Source: Rhizobium sp. Pop5
GTDB lineage: Bacteria > Pseudomonadota > Alphaproteobacteria > Rhizobiales > Rhizobiaceae
Assembly (NCBI RefSeq): GCF_024721175.1
Contig: NZ_CP099399.1
Location: forward strand, 682,001-746,000
DNA length: 64,000 nt
Reading direction: 5' to 3'
The notes under the pieces were generated by a model, which was not told the origin of the DNA, did no database searches, and saw only the letters and a list, made by a program, of their open reading frames with translations. This document shows, piece after piece, positions 1 to 9,380 of this stretch. Every line of letters begins with the position of its first letter. Position 1 is the stretch's first letter. The position numbers and the translations under genes were made by a program.

Positions 1-13
1 AAGGAGAACATCC

Positions 14-316
14 ATGTTGCGCCGTCTCGCCGACCAGTTCGAAACGTCTTCCTCTTCCCATGTCGCCGCAAACGGCATTGAGCGTGACGCCGATTGGTTT
101 CTTCTGAAGCTGCAGGAGGAAATGGGCGAGCTCACCCAGGCCTGGAACCGCCTGACCGGCCGCGGCCGCGCGAAGGGCCGCTCGGCTGAAGACATGCAGC
201 GTGACCTCGCCGACGAGGCCGCCGACGTACTTGGACACCTCCTGCTGTTTGCTCGCCGCAATGAGATCGATCTCGCCGCCGCGATCGAGCGGAAGTGGCT
301 GTTTCAGCCATCATGA
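14..316 (+). CDS. MazG-like nucleotide pyrophosphohydrolase
   Basis: A 100-residue protein with the all-alpha MazG/HisE metal-binding pattern: E35-E36-x-x-E39 in the first helix pair and E68-x-x-D71 in the second. Such proteins hydrolyse nucleoside triphosphates or related compounds to the monophosphate and pyrophosphate; the substrate cannot be read from the sequence. It is a single-domain form, far shorter than the tandem MazG of enterobacteria. An AAGGAG ribosome binding site lies at the very edge of the window, so the start is good. It converges with the GNAT gene downstream. Family is clear; exact function is not. Confidence 0.8.
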   Translation: MLRRLADQFETSSSSHVAANGIERDADWFLLKLQEEMGELTQAWNRLTGRGRAKGRSAEDMQRDLADEAADVLGHLLLFARRNEIDLAAAIERKWLFQPS

Positions 317-333
317 CCTTCTGAAAGCTTCGG

Positions 334-825
334 TCAGCCGACCTTATATCGGTAGAATTTGCTGTCCACCGCCATCAGCGGGAACGAGCGGGGCAGGGCG
401 GTCTTGGCGATCTCTGTAAAGCCGTTCTTCTCGTAGAAGCGATGCGCGGCGAGGAATTTGTCGGTCGTGCCGAGAAAAATGTCGGTGAGGCCGGCATCCC
501 TGGCATGGGCGAACAGGCGATCGAGAAGCAGCGCCGCCACGCCGTGCTCGCGGCCGCGAACCTCAGCGGCGACGAACATCTTGCGCAGCGCCGCATGGTC
601 GTTGCCGATATCCTTGAGCCCGACCGTGCCGACGATGGCGCCATTCTTGACGGCGACCCAGAACTGTCCTTTGCCGCATTGATAGAAATCCGGGATGACC
701 CTGAGATCCGGTTGAGCATCGGCGGTAATGTCGATACCGAATTCCTCGCGCTGGATCGGCAGGATGACCGATAGCACGGCATCCGCATCATCGGCGGCAA
801 AGGGTCTGATTTCGATGTCCGACAT
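334..825 (-). CDS. GNAT family N-acetyltransferase
   Basis: A 163-residue protein starting MSDIEIRPF. It shows GNAT architecture: an N-terminal strand with acidic helix, a central V-G-T-V-G-L strand, then the acetyl-CoA loop region (VRGREHGVAALLLD, a variant of the R/Q-x-x-G-x-G/A loop) and a late F-Y-E-K-N-G-F motif typical of the family's C-terminal part. The acceptor substrate is unknown. I chose the ATG at 825 rather than a longer in-frame extension because the extra residues are arginine-rich low-complexity sequence overlapping tldD. It lies just downstream of tldD on the same strand, with a 14-base gap, so the two may be co-transcribed. Confidence 0.82.
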   Translation of the reverse strand: MSDIEIRPFAADDADAVLSVILPIQREEFGIDITADAQPDLRVIPDFYQCGKGQFWVAVKNGAIVGTVGLKDIGNDHAALRKMFVAAEVRGREHGVAALLLDRLFAHARDAGLTDIFLGTTDKFLAAHRFYEKNGFTEIAKTALPRSFPLMAVDSKFYRYKVG

Positions 826-839
826 CAGCGCCTCCCGCC

Positions 840-2255
840 TCAGGCCTGCGTGCCGCCGACCGTGATCTGATCCATGCGCAGATGCGGCTGGCCGACGCCG
901 ACGGGAACCCATTGGCCGGCCTTACCGCAATTGCCGATGCCGGTGTCGAGCTTCATGTCGTTGCCGATCATCGATACCCGCTTCATCGCATCCGGCCCGT
1001 TGCCGATCAGCATCGCGCCCTTGATCGGCGCACCGATCTTGCCGTTCTCGATCAGGTAAGCCTCGGTGCAACCGAAGACGAACTTGCCGGAGGTGATGTC
1101 CACCTGGCCGCCACCGAAGGAGACGGCATAGATGCCCTTTTTCACCGAGGCGATGATCTCGTCCGGCGTTTTATCCCCGCCGAGCATATAGGTGTTGGTC
1201 ATGCGCGGCATCGGCACATGCGCGTAGCCCTGGCGGCGACCGTTGCCGGTGGGCTCCATGCCCATCAGCCGGGCATTTTGCCGGTCCTGCATATAGCCGA
1301 CGAGCTTGCCGTTCTCGATCAGCACATTATAGGCGGACGGCGTGCCTTCGTCGTCAATGGTGATCGAGCCGCGGCGGCTGTCGATCGTGCCGTCGTCGAC
1401 GACGGTCACGCCGGGAGCCGCCACCATCTGGCCGAGGAGGCCGGCAAAGGCCGACGTTTTCTTGCGATTGAAATCGCCTTCCAGCCCGTGGCCGACGGCC
1501 TCGTGCAGCATGACGCCCGGCCAGCCGGAGCCGAGAACGACGTCCATCGTGCCCGCCGGCGCGTCGATGGCTTCGAGATTGACGAGCGCCTGGCGCAATG
1601 CCTCGTCCGCACCCAGCTTCCAGCTTCCCGTCGCAATGAAATCGCCGAAACCGATGCGGCCGCCCTGGCCGTAGGAGCCGCTTTCCTGCCGCTCGCCTTC
1701 GCCGACCACGACGGAGACATTGATGCGCGTCATCGGCCGGATGTCCTTCACGCGATGGCCATCGGCGCGCAGGATGTCGACCACCTGCCAGCTTGCCGCA
1801 ACCGACGCGGTGACCTGTCTCACCTTGTCGTTCTTGTTCCTGAGATAGGCGTCGATCTCTGTCAGCACCTTTACCTTCTCCTCGAAGGTCGGCGAGCCGA
1901 TCGGATTGTCGTCGGTATAGAGCTTGCGGTTCGTACCCTGGGGCGCTGCCGCGTAAGAGCCGGAATAGCCGCGCGTTACGGCGCCGACCGCATCGGCTGC
2001 CCGCTTCAGCGCCGAAACGGAAAGATCGCCCGCATGCGCATAACCGACAGCTTCGCCGGCAACCGCACGCAAGCCGAAACCCTGTTCGGTGTTGAAGCTG
2101 CCGCCCTTGAGGCGACCATTGTCGAAGGTCAGCGATTCCGCCTGCGCATGTTCGATAAAGAGCTCTCCGTCATCGGCGCCAGCAAGCGCCTCGGCCACAT
2201 GCTTGCGCATCACGGCTTCGTCGGCATCGAAAAGCGTCAGGAGATCGGTGGTCAT
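840..2255 (-). CDS. tldD: Metalloprotease TldD
   Basis: A 471-residue protein of the TldD/PmbA family (peptidase family U62), close to the usual length. The zinc-binding HExxxH signature is present as HEAVGH at residues 251-256, inside the conserved G-x-x-LHEAVGHGLEGD block. TldD normally acts in the cytosol with PmbA/TldE as a heterodimer that degrades unfolded peptides and matures some modified peptides and antitoxins; the partner is not in this window. The ATG at 2255 opens directly into the conserved N-terminal domain. The gene is next to the cytochrome oxidase block, an arrangement I associate with rhizobia. Confidence 0.95.
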   Translation of the reverse strand: MTTDLLTLFDADEAVMRKHVAEALAGADDGELFIEHAQAESLTFDNGRLKGGSFNTEQGFGLRAVAGEAVGYAHAGDLSVSALKRAADAVGAVTRGYSGSYAAAPQGTNRKLYTDDNPIGSPTFEEKVKVLTEIDAYLRNKNDKVRQVTASVAASWQVVDILRADGHRVKDIRPMTRINVSVVVGEGERQESGSYGQGGRIGFGDFIATGSWKLGADEALRQALVNLEAIDAPAGTMDVVLGSGWPGVMLHEAVGHGLEGDFNRKKTSAFAGLLGQMVAAPGVTVVDDGTIDSRRGSITIDDEGTPSAYNVLIENGKLVGYMQDRQNARLMGMEPTGNGRRQGYAHVPMPRMTNTYMLGGDKTPDEIIASVKKGIYAVSFGGGQVDITSGKFVFGCTEAYLIENGKIGAPIKGAMLIGNGPDAMKRVSMIGNDMKLDTGIGNCGKAGQWVPVGVGQPHLRMDQITVGGTQA

Positions 2256-2473
2256 AATAGGGCTCCAATGGGCATGCGTTCAGGAAAGCGCTTACTTCCC
2301 TAGATAGGGCTCAACCTGATGCCGAGTGAAGCCCCGCCCCGAATTATTCTTTGCCGGGCAGGACGATCTCGGAGATAGAAGGCCCCTCCAAAGCACTGTA
2401 AGAGTTTATCGCTTTGCGCCGGACGGCGACAGAACCTTGTTGAATAATCAGTTTGAGGGGCAATTTGTTCGAA

Positions 2474-3016
2474 ATGATGAGACGCGGTGCGAGCGGAGTC
2501 GTTTTCGCTCTTCTTTTTCCTATGACATGTCTGGGGGCCGACAACTGGCTGGAGAAGGTCTTTCCCGATCCGGAGCAATGCCTTGAGCTAGACGGAATGA
2601 TCTACTTCAATTTTGACGATAAAGAGTTGGTGGTTAGGGGGTATCAAAAGGCTAAAGTTCAAAAGCATATCACCGCCCGGGATGTGATCGCCCGCGAGGA
2701 ATGCAAGGGTGGCGCCGGGATTGCTTCGCCGTCGGTAAACAAGCCGGGCGAGTTCTTTGGAAATCAGTATTCTACATTCGAAATTCCGGGTTCAGGACAG
2801 TCGAATGACGGATGCTTTACGGCATCATCCTACAACCTCGTGTTCTCGAAGCCGGCTGCGGCGCTCAGGGACGAGATTGAAAGGCGCACGGGAAAGAAGC
2901 TGGAAATATACTCACCCACCCGTCCCCGTGACGGCAGTGCGGATGAGATGCCCGGTTACATTGTCGACGCAAGCGATCACTCTGAGTATGTTTGCAGCTT
3001 TTCCGAATATGATTGA
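2474..3016 (+). CDS. Secreted orphan protein
   Basis: A 180-residue protein that I do not recognise. Two consecutive ATG codons at 2474 and 2477 begin a classical signal peptide (M-M-R-R, then a hydrophobic run ending L-G-A before DNWLEKV), so it is probably periplasmic or secreted. An upstream in-frame TTG at 2453 is possible but would put extra residues before the signal peptide. The mature part has several cysteines (in PEQCLEL, REECKGG, DGCFTAS and YVCSFSE), suggesting disulfide bonds. By eye it is more AT-rich than its neighbours. It stands alone between tldD and the ialB-like gene, which suggests an accessory gene. Confidence 0.6.
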   Translation: MMRRGASGVVFALLFPMTCLGADNWLEKVFPDPEQCLELDGMIYFNFDDKELVVRGYQKAKVQKHITARDVIAREECKGGAGIASPSVNKPGEFFGNQYSTFEIPGSGQSNDGCFTASSYNLVFSKPAAALRDEIERRTGKKLEIYSPTRPRDGSADEMPGYIVDASDHSEYVCSFSEYD

Positions 3017-3046
3017 ACTCGGAACTCGCTGATCGAGTCGATGGCC

Positions 3047-3685
3047 TCACGGCAGGGCGTCGAAGCCCTCGGCGAAACCTTTGAGGTCGACCGGAATGCC
3101 GATGCCTTCCTCCGGCGTCTGGAAGACGATGAAGGTCGCCTGCGCGCCGCTGCGGAAGGTCTTGAGCAGTTCGTCCTCAAGCACGACCTCGGCATAGCAG
3201 CCATCGGCGAAACAACGGACGAAATAAGCGCGGCCGATATCCTTGCCGTCGACATTGAGCCCGAGCCCGTTCGGCAGGAGCACGCCGAGGGGTGCCAGCA
3301 CGCGGAGAATCTTCGACTTGCGGTCGGCCGTCTTCAAGACGACGACGGAAAGTCCGACCTCCGGCCGATCCTCGGCGATGACATTCTGCATCAGCGCGCA
3401 TTGTTCGGTCGAGGCGCCTGCCGGCTTGTCACAGACAACTGACCATGCTCCGTGGTTGGATTTTACCGTGCCGGGGGCCTGCGGCTGTGTCTGGCCGGGC
3501 GTCACCTGTTCGATATTGGGGCTGGCCGGTGTCGGATGCTGTTGGGCCGGAGCCGGAGCGGGCGTGGATGCGGGAGGCTTGGCCTGCGAAGGAGTGGGTT
3601 GCTGCTGTGCGAAAGCGGGCATCGTCGCCGCGGCCGCGATGCTGGCAGTCACGACGAGCGACTGCGCGAGGGAACGGAAACCCAT
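3047..3685 (-). CDS. Invasion-associated locus B (IalB) family protein
   Basis: A 212-residue exported protein: signal peptide (residues 1-26, ending PAFA before QQQP), then a proline/alanine/glutamine-rich linker to about residue 70, then the IalB domain with the typical W-S-V-V-C-D opening, a central CALMQ cysteine and the YFVRCFADGCYAE cysteine pair. IalB proteins are periplasmic or outer-membrane associated and were first described in Bartonella erythrocyte invasion; in rhizobia their role is unclear. The start at 3685 has an AGAGG ribosome binding site at good spacing; an ATG at 3709 is less well placed. It is divergent from coxB. Confidence 0.85.
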   Translation of the reverse strand: MGFRSLAQSLVVTASIAAAATMPAFAQQQPTPSQAKPPASTPAPAPAQQHPTPASPNIEQVTPGQTQPQAPGTVKSNHGAWSVVCDKPAGASTEQCALMQNVIAEDRPEVGLSVVVLKTADRKSKILRVLAPLGVLLPNGLGLNVDGKDIGRAYFVRCFADGCYAEVVLEDELLKTFRSGAQATFIVFQTPEEGIGIPVDLKGFAEGFDALP

Positions 3686-4024
3686 GGAAACCTCTGGATA
3701 TCGAATCATTGCGGCTATTGTTGAAGCTGCCCACCGGAAATGAAAAGCCCCACCCCGTGAAAACCGGGGGACTGCGGCAGAAATTGGACCTTTGGGCAAT
3801 AATGTTCGGCGGTCGGATTGGCCGGAAAGGCGATTTTTCATATGCTGATGAAAAATTTGGGATGTTTTGCCGTTCGGGCTGCCTATGCTTTGAGCAAAAA
3901 TGCCGCATAGACAATTGCTCTGGCCTGTTGCGGCAAATGCCAAACTGTGGTTTGAAGCGCTGAAGATGGCAAGGATTCTGCGTTCGATTTTGCAGGTCAA
4001 GCGCTCGAGGGAGATAATAAGGTG
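3686..4024. promoter_or_regulatory. Shared intergenic region of ialB-like gene and coxB
   Basis: These 339 bases separate divergent genes and must carry both promoters. I find no supported gene here. The clearest structure is a perfect inverted repeat with 9-base arms (ATTTTTCAT, ATGCTG spacer, ATGAAAAAT) at 3833-3856; it could be an operator or a hairpin. A smaller CAAA-N6-TTTG repeat lies near 3950. The coxB end has a purine-rich GGGAGATAATAAGG ribosome binding region. No known regulator motif was matched with confidence. Confidence 0.5.
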
Positions 4025-4909
4025 ATGAAGAAGGCTTATGCAGCTCTGACCGCGCTGGTCTGTCTGCTTTTTGCTTCCGGCACATATGCCGACCAGCCGA
4101 TGCCGTGGCAGGCGACGTTGCAGCCGGCGGCGACGCCGATCATGCGGGAAATTCATTGGTTCGAACAATATACCCTGTGGTTTATCGTTCCGATCACGCT
4201 CTTCGTTCTGATCCTGCTCATTGTTGTCTGCTTCAAGTTCCGCGCCAGCGCGAACCCGGTTCCTTCGAGGACGAGCCACAACACGCTGATCGAGGTCATC
4301 TGGACCGTGGGGCCGGTCCTGGTGCTGCTTCTCCTCGCCATTCCCTCGTTCAACCTTCTGACGGCGCAGCTGACGCTGCCCGAAAACCCCGATGTGACGA
4401 TCAAGGCGACCGCCACCCAATGGCAGTGGAACTATGAGTACGAGGGTTCGGGCGAAACGCCGCTCGCCTTCGATTCCTATCTGCTGAAGGATCAGGACCG
4501 CGCAGCCGCCGGCAAGGAAGACAAGTCGGTCTACCCGCGCCTTCTCGCCGTCGACAACGAACTGGTTTTGCCTGTTAACAAGACGGTGCGCGTTCTCGTG
4601 ACCTCTGCGCCGACCGACGTCATCCACGCCTTCGCCATGCCGTCCTTCGGCGTCAAGATCGATGCCGTGCCGGGCCGCCTGAACGAAACCTGGTTCAGGG
4701 CCGAGCGCGAAGGCCTGTTCTATGGCCAGTGTTCCGAGCTCTGCGGCAAGGACCATGCGTTCATGCCGATCGCCATCCGCGTCGTCTCCGAGGACAAGTA
4801 CAAGCAGTGGCTGACCACGGCCGCCAGCGACCTGCCCGGCGCCTACAAGACACTCATGGCCGCAACCGATGGTCCCGCAAAGACCGTCGACGTCGCCGAA
4901 GCACAGTAA
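4025..4909 (+). CDS. coxB: Cytochrome c oxidase subunit II
   Basis: A 294-residue subunit II of the aa3-type oxidase. It has a signal peptide, two transmembrane helices (about residues 45-67 and 90-110) and a periplasmic cupredoxin domain. The binuclear CuA ligands are visible: C236, C240, H244 and M247 in the QCSELCGKDHAFM motif, plus the upstream histidine in VIHAFAMPS. It accepts electrons from cytochrome c and passes them to subunit I. The ATG at 4025 is chosen over the GTG one codon earlier. It is first in the run coxB-coxA-ctaB-small gene-ctaG-coxC, with coxA 18 bases downstream. Confidence 0.97.
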   Translation: MKKAYAALTALVCLLFASGTYADQPMPWQATLQPAATPIMREIHWFEQYTLWFIVPITLFVLILLIVVCFKFRASANPVPSRTSHNTLIEVIWTVGPVLVLLLLAIPSFNLLTAQLTLPENPDVTIKATATQWQWNYEYEGSGETPLAFDSYLLKDQDRAAAGKEDKSVYPRLLAVDNELVLPVNKTVRVLVTSAPTDVIHAFAMPSFGVKIDAVPGRLNETWFRAEREGLFYGQCSELCGKDHAFMPIAIRVVSEDKYKQWLTTAASDLPGAYKTLMAATDGPAKTVDVAEAQ

Positions 4910-6628
<1,719 letters not shown>

Positions 6629-6639
6629 ATTGCGCAGGC

Positions 6640-6672
6640 ATCAGGACGCCGCATTCGATACGGCGTCCTGAT
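6640..6672 (+). promoter_or_regulatory. Stable hairpin between ctaD and ctaB
   Basis: A perfect 12-base inverted repeat (ATCAGGACGCCG and CGGCGTCCTGAT) with a 9-base loop lies 11 bases after the ctaD stop and about 20 bases before ctaB. It has no T-run behind it, so it does not look like a classical terminator. It may stabilise the upstream mRNA end or reduce read-through, setting more CtaD than CtaB. That role is inferred. Confidence 0.6.
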
Positions 6673-6692
6673 ATTGAGACATTCAGGACGGA

Positions 6693-7646
6693 ATGATGAC
6701 GGTTATCGACAATCACGAGGCGCTTGCGGAGGACGGCGAAATGTCGGAAGCAAGTGCGCGCGATTATTTCGAGCTCTTGAAGCCACGAGTGATGTCGCTC
6801 GTGGTCTTCACCGCCTTTGCCGGCCTCGTGCTGGCGCCGGGCCACATCAATCCGGTCCTTGGCCTGATCGCCATCCTCTGCATTGCCGTCGGCGCAGGCG
6901 CCTCCGGCGCGCTGAACATGTGGTACGATGCCGATATCGACGCGGTCATGAGCCGCACCGCCAAGCGTCCGATTCCGGCCGGTCGCATCGCGCCGTCCGA
7001 AGCACTTGCGTTTGGCCTGGTGCTTTCAGGCTTTTCGGTCGTGATCCTCGGCCTTGCCGTCAATTGGCTCTCCGCGGCGATCCTCGCCTTCACGATCTTC
7101 TTCTATGCCGTCGTCTACACTATGTGGCTGAAGCGCTCGACGCCGCAGAATATTGTCATCGGCGGCGCCGCCGGCGCCTTCCCGCCGATGATCGGCTGGG
7201 CCTGTGTCACGAACTCGGTGACGATCGAGAGCATCGTTCTTTTCTTCATCATCTTCCTGTGGACCCCGGCGCACTTTTGGGCGCTCGCGCTCTTCAAGAT
7301 GCGCGACTACGAGGCCGTCGGCGTGCCGATGCTGCCGAACGTCGCCGGCGAGCGCGTAACCAAGCATCAGATCGTCGCCTATGCGGTGCTGACCGCGATC
7401 TGCGGGGTGTTGCCGTCCTTCCTCGGTTTTGCGAGCTTTGGCTATGGCCTCGTCGCCGCCGCCCTCGGCGCGGTCTTCATTTACTGTTCCATCGCCGTCT
7501 GGCGCATGCCCGACGGCGATCTGAAGATGATCCCGGCGAAGAAGCTCTTCGGCTTCTCGATCTTTTATCTCTTCGCCGTGTTCTCCGCCTTGATGTTCGA
7601 CCGGCTGGCCTCGGTGCTCGCCTCACACGCCGGAGGTTGGTTCTGA
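6693..7646 (+). CDS. ctaB: Protoheme IX farnesyltransferase (heme O synthase)
   Basis: A 317-residue polytopic UbiA-family prenyltransferase. It carries the aspartate-rich motif [21 protein letters not shown] that binds Mg-farnesyl diphosphate, and a second conserved segment around [19 protein letters not shown]. It converts heme B to heme O, the precursor of the heme A used by CtaD. Two adjacent ATG codons (6693, 6696) are possible starts. Its stop overlaps the next small gene by one base, so translation is likely coupled. Confidence 0.96.
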   Translation: MMTVIDNHEALAEDGEMSEASARDYFELLKPRVMSLVVFTAFAGLVLAPGHINPVLGLIAILCIAVGAGASGALNMWYDADIDAVMSRTAKRPIPAGRIAPSEALAFGLVLSGFSVVILGLAVNWLSAAILAFTIFFYAVVYTMWLKRSTPQNIVIGGAAGAFPPMIGWACVTNSVTIESIVLFFIIFLWTPAHFWALALFKMRDYEAVGVPMLPNVAGERVTKHQIVAYAVLTAICGVLPSFLGFASFGYGLVAAALGAVFIYCSIAVWRMPDGDLKMIPAKKLFGFSIFYLFAVFSALMFDRLASVLASHAGGWF

Positions 7647-7786
7647 TGGAACTGGTCAAGCTCACAGAATCGCAGCGCAAATCGCGCCGCAACCGTAACG
7701 TTGCTCTCGGGTTGGCGCTTGCCGGCCTCGTCATCCTCTTCTACGCGATCACCATCGTGAAGTTCAGCGGGGGAATGGCCGGATGA
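7646..7786 (+). CDS. Small CoxF-like membrane protein of the oxidase operon
   Basis: A 46-residue protein ([10 protein letters not shown] to SGGMAG) with a basic N-terminal half (QRKSRRNRN) and one transmembrane helix, about residues 20-39. It overlaps the ctaB stop (TGATG) and the ctaG start (ATGA), so it is tightly coupled to both. Small proteins at this position occur between ctaB and ctaG in many alphaproteobacterial oxidase operons and are annotated as assembly proteins of the CoxF type; the actual role is not known to me. Its size and position make it easy to miss. Confidence 0.8.
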   Translation: MELVKLTESQRKSRRNRNVALGLALAGLVILFYAITIVKFSGGMAG

Positions 7787-8391
7787 GCGAAAACGCCGGC
7801 GCGCCGAAGAAACAGGGCCGCAACAACGGCGCCGTTGTCATGATGTGCCTGAGTTTCGTCTTCGGCATGGGGGCGATGAGCTATGCCGCCGTGCCGCTCT
7901 ACCGCATCTTCTGTCAGGTGACGGGCTATAACGGCACCACGCAGCGCGTCGAGCAGATGTCGAGCGTCGTTCTCGACCGCAAGATGCGCGTTACCTTCGA
8001 CGCCAATGTTGCTCCCGGCCTGCAATGGAATTTCAAGCCGGTCGAGCGCGAGGTCAATCCGAAGATCGGCGAAACCATCCAGGTCAAATTCATCGCCGAG
8101 AATCGCTCGAACGAGACCCAGCGCGGCCAGGCGGTTTTTAACGTCACGCCGGGCGAAGCGGGCGCTTATTTCAACAAGGTGCAATGTTTCTGCTTTACGG
8201 AAACGGACCTGAAGCCAGGCGAGAAGCTGGAAATGCCGGTGGTGTTCTACATTGATCCGGAGATCGTCAAGGCCGTGGAATCCAAGGATATCCATACGGT
8301 CACGCTGTCATATACGTTCTACCCGAAAGAGGGACCGAAGCCTTTGGCTTCGAATGAGGGTGGAGCGGTGAAGATTGAAAAGAAACTTTGA
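7783..8391 (+). CDS. ctaG: Cytochrome c oxidase assembly protein CtaG (Cox11)
   Basis: A 202-residue Cox11/CtaG protein: one N-terminal transmembrane helix (about residues 17-38) and a periplasmic immunoglobulin-like domain. The copper-binding C-F-C motif is at C135 and C137 in the context KVQCFCFTE. It inserts copper into the CuB site of subunit I. Its start overlaps the preceding small gene by four bases. Length and motifs are normal for the family. Confidence 0.96.
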   Translation: MSENAGAPKKQGRNNGAVVMMCLSFVFGMGAMSYAAVPLYRIFCQVTGYNGTTQRVEQMSSVVLDRKMRVTFDANVAPGLQWNFKPVEREVNPKIGETIQVKFIAENRSNETQRGQAVFNVTPGEAGAYFNKVQCFCFTETDLKPGEKLEMPVVFYIDPEIVKAVESKDIHTVTLSYTFYPKEGPKPLASNEGGAVKIEKKL

Positions 8392-8452
8392 TCAAGGCTC
8401 GTTTCCGGTTAAGCCGGGAGCGGAGTGAAGGAAGATATCCGGGGATAGCTAC

Positions 8453-9331
8453 ATGGCCGATGCTCATCAGAAGAACCACGACTACCACATTATCGATCCG
8501 AGCCCGTGGCCGATTCTCGCCTCGCTTGGCGCCTTCATCATGGCGATCGGCGGCGTCTGCTACATGCGCTACCTGAGCGCCGGTTCCTTCAAGGTCGCCG
8601 GAATGGAACTTGCCAATCCCTGGCTCTTCTATATCGGCCTGGCGCTGGTTCTCTACGTCATGTACGGCTGGTGGGCTGATACGGTAAAGGAAGCCCATGA
8701 GGGCTCCCACACCCGCGTCGTGTCGCTGCACCTGCGCTACGGCATGATCATGTTCATCGCTTCGGAAGTGATGTTCTTCGTTGCCTGGTTCTGGGCCTAT
8801 TTCGACGCCAGCCTCTATCCGAACGAAGCGATTCAGGCTGCCCGCATGCTCTACACGGGTGGCACCTGGCCGCCGAAGGGCATCGAAGTCCTCGATCCCT
8901 GGCATCTGCCGATCTACAACACCGTCATCCTGCTCCTCTCCGGCACGACGGTCACCTGGGCGCACCATGCGCTGCTGCACAACGACCGCAAGGGCCTCAT
9001 CCAGGGCCTGACGCTGACGGTGCTGCTCGGCATCCTGTTTTCCTGCGTGCAGGCCTACGAATATGCCCACGCCCCGTTCGCCTTCAAGAATTCGATCTAC
9101 GGCGCGACCTTCTTCATGGCGACCGGCTTCCACGGCTTCCACGTCCTGGTCGGCACGATCTTCCTGCTGGTCTGCCTGCTCCGCGCTCTGCGCGGCGACT
9201 TCACCCCGAAGCAGCATTTCGGCTTCGAGGCGGCCGCCTGGTACTGGCACTTCGTCGACGTCGTCTGGCTGTTCCTGTTCTTCTGCATCTACGTCTGGGG
9301 CGGCTGGGGTGCTCCGGTGGCTGCAGGCTGA
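8453..9331 (+). CDS. ctaE: Cytochrome c oxidase subunit III
   Basis: A 292-residue subunit III with seven predicted transmembrane helices. The conserved segments SEVMFFVAWFWAYFDASL, WPPKGIEVLDPW, TGFHGFHVLVGTIFL and the C-terminal YWHFVDVVWLFLF are all present. It belongs to the aa3 oxidase core and supports sustained proton uptake. The gap from ctaG is 61 bases. It is the last gene before a strong terminator and the group II intron. Confidence 0.97.
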   Translation: MADAHQKNHDYHIIDPSPWPILASLGAFIMAIGGVCYMRYLSAGSFKVAGMELANPWLFYIGLALVLYVMYGWWADTVKEAHEGSHTRVVSLHLRYGMIMFIASEVMFFVAWFWAYFDASLYPNEAIQAARMLYTGGTWPPKGIEVLDPWHLPIYNTVILLLSGTTVTWAHHALLHNDRKGLIQGLTLTVLLGILFSCVQAYEYAHAPFAFKNSIYGATFFMATGFHGFHVLVGTIFLLVCLLRALRGDFTPKQHFGFEAAAWYWHFVDVVWLFLFFCIYVWGGWGAPVAAG

Positions 9332-9353
9332 TCGGAACGATATTCAAGCGAAA

Positions 9354-9378
9354 GGCGGGCCTGGTGCCCGCCTTTTTT
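9354..9378 (+). terminator. Rho-independent terminator after ctaE
   Basis: A perfect 7-base GGCGGGC/GCCCGCC stem with the 5-base loop CTGGT is followed by six T residues. It ends the oxidase operon. The group II intron begins two bases after the T-run, the placement expected for class C introns, which recognise a terminator hairpin as their target. Confidence 0.9.
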
Positions 9379-9380
9379 GT

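Noticed and set aside
882..2303. A long open frame on the plus strand opposite tldD
   Set aside because: It is antisense to a clearly conserved gene and its translation has no family resemblance; it results from high GC content.
3686..4756. Extension of the IalB-like frame upstream to 4756
   Set aside because: The extra sequence crosses the promoter region and coxB; the signal peptide starts at 3685 with its own ribosome binding site.
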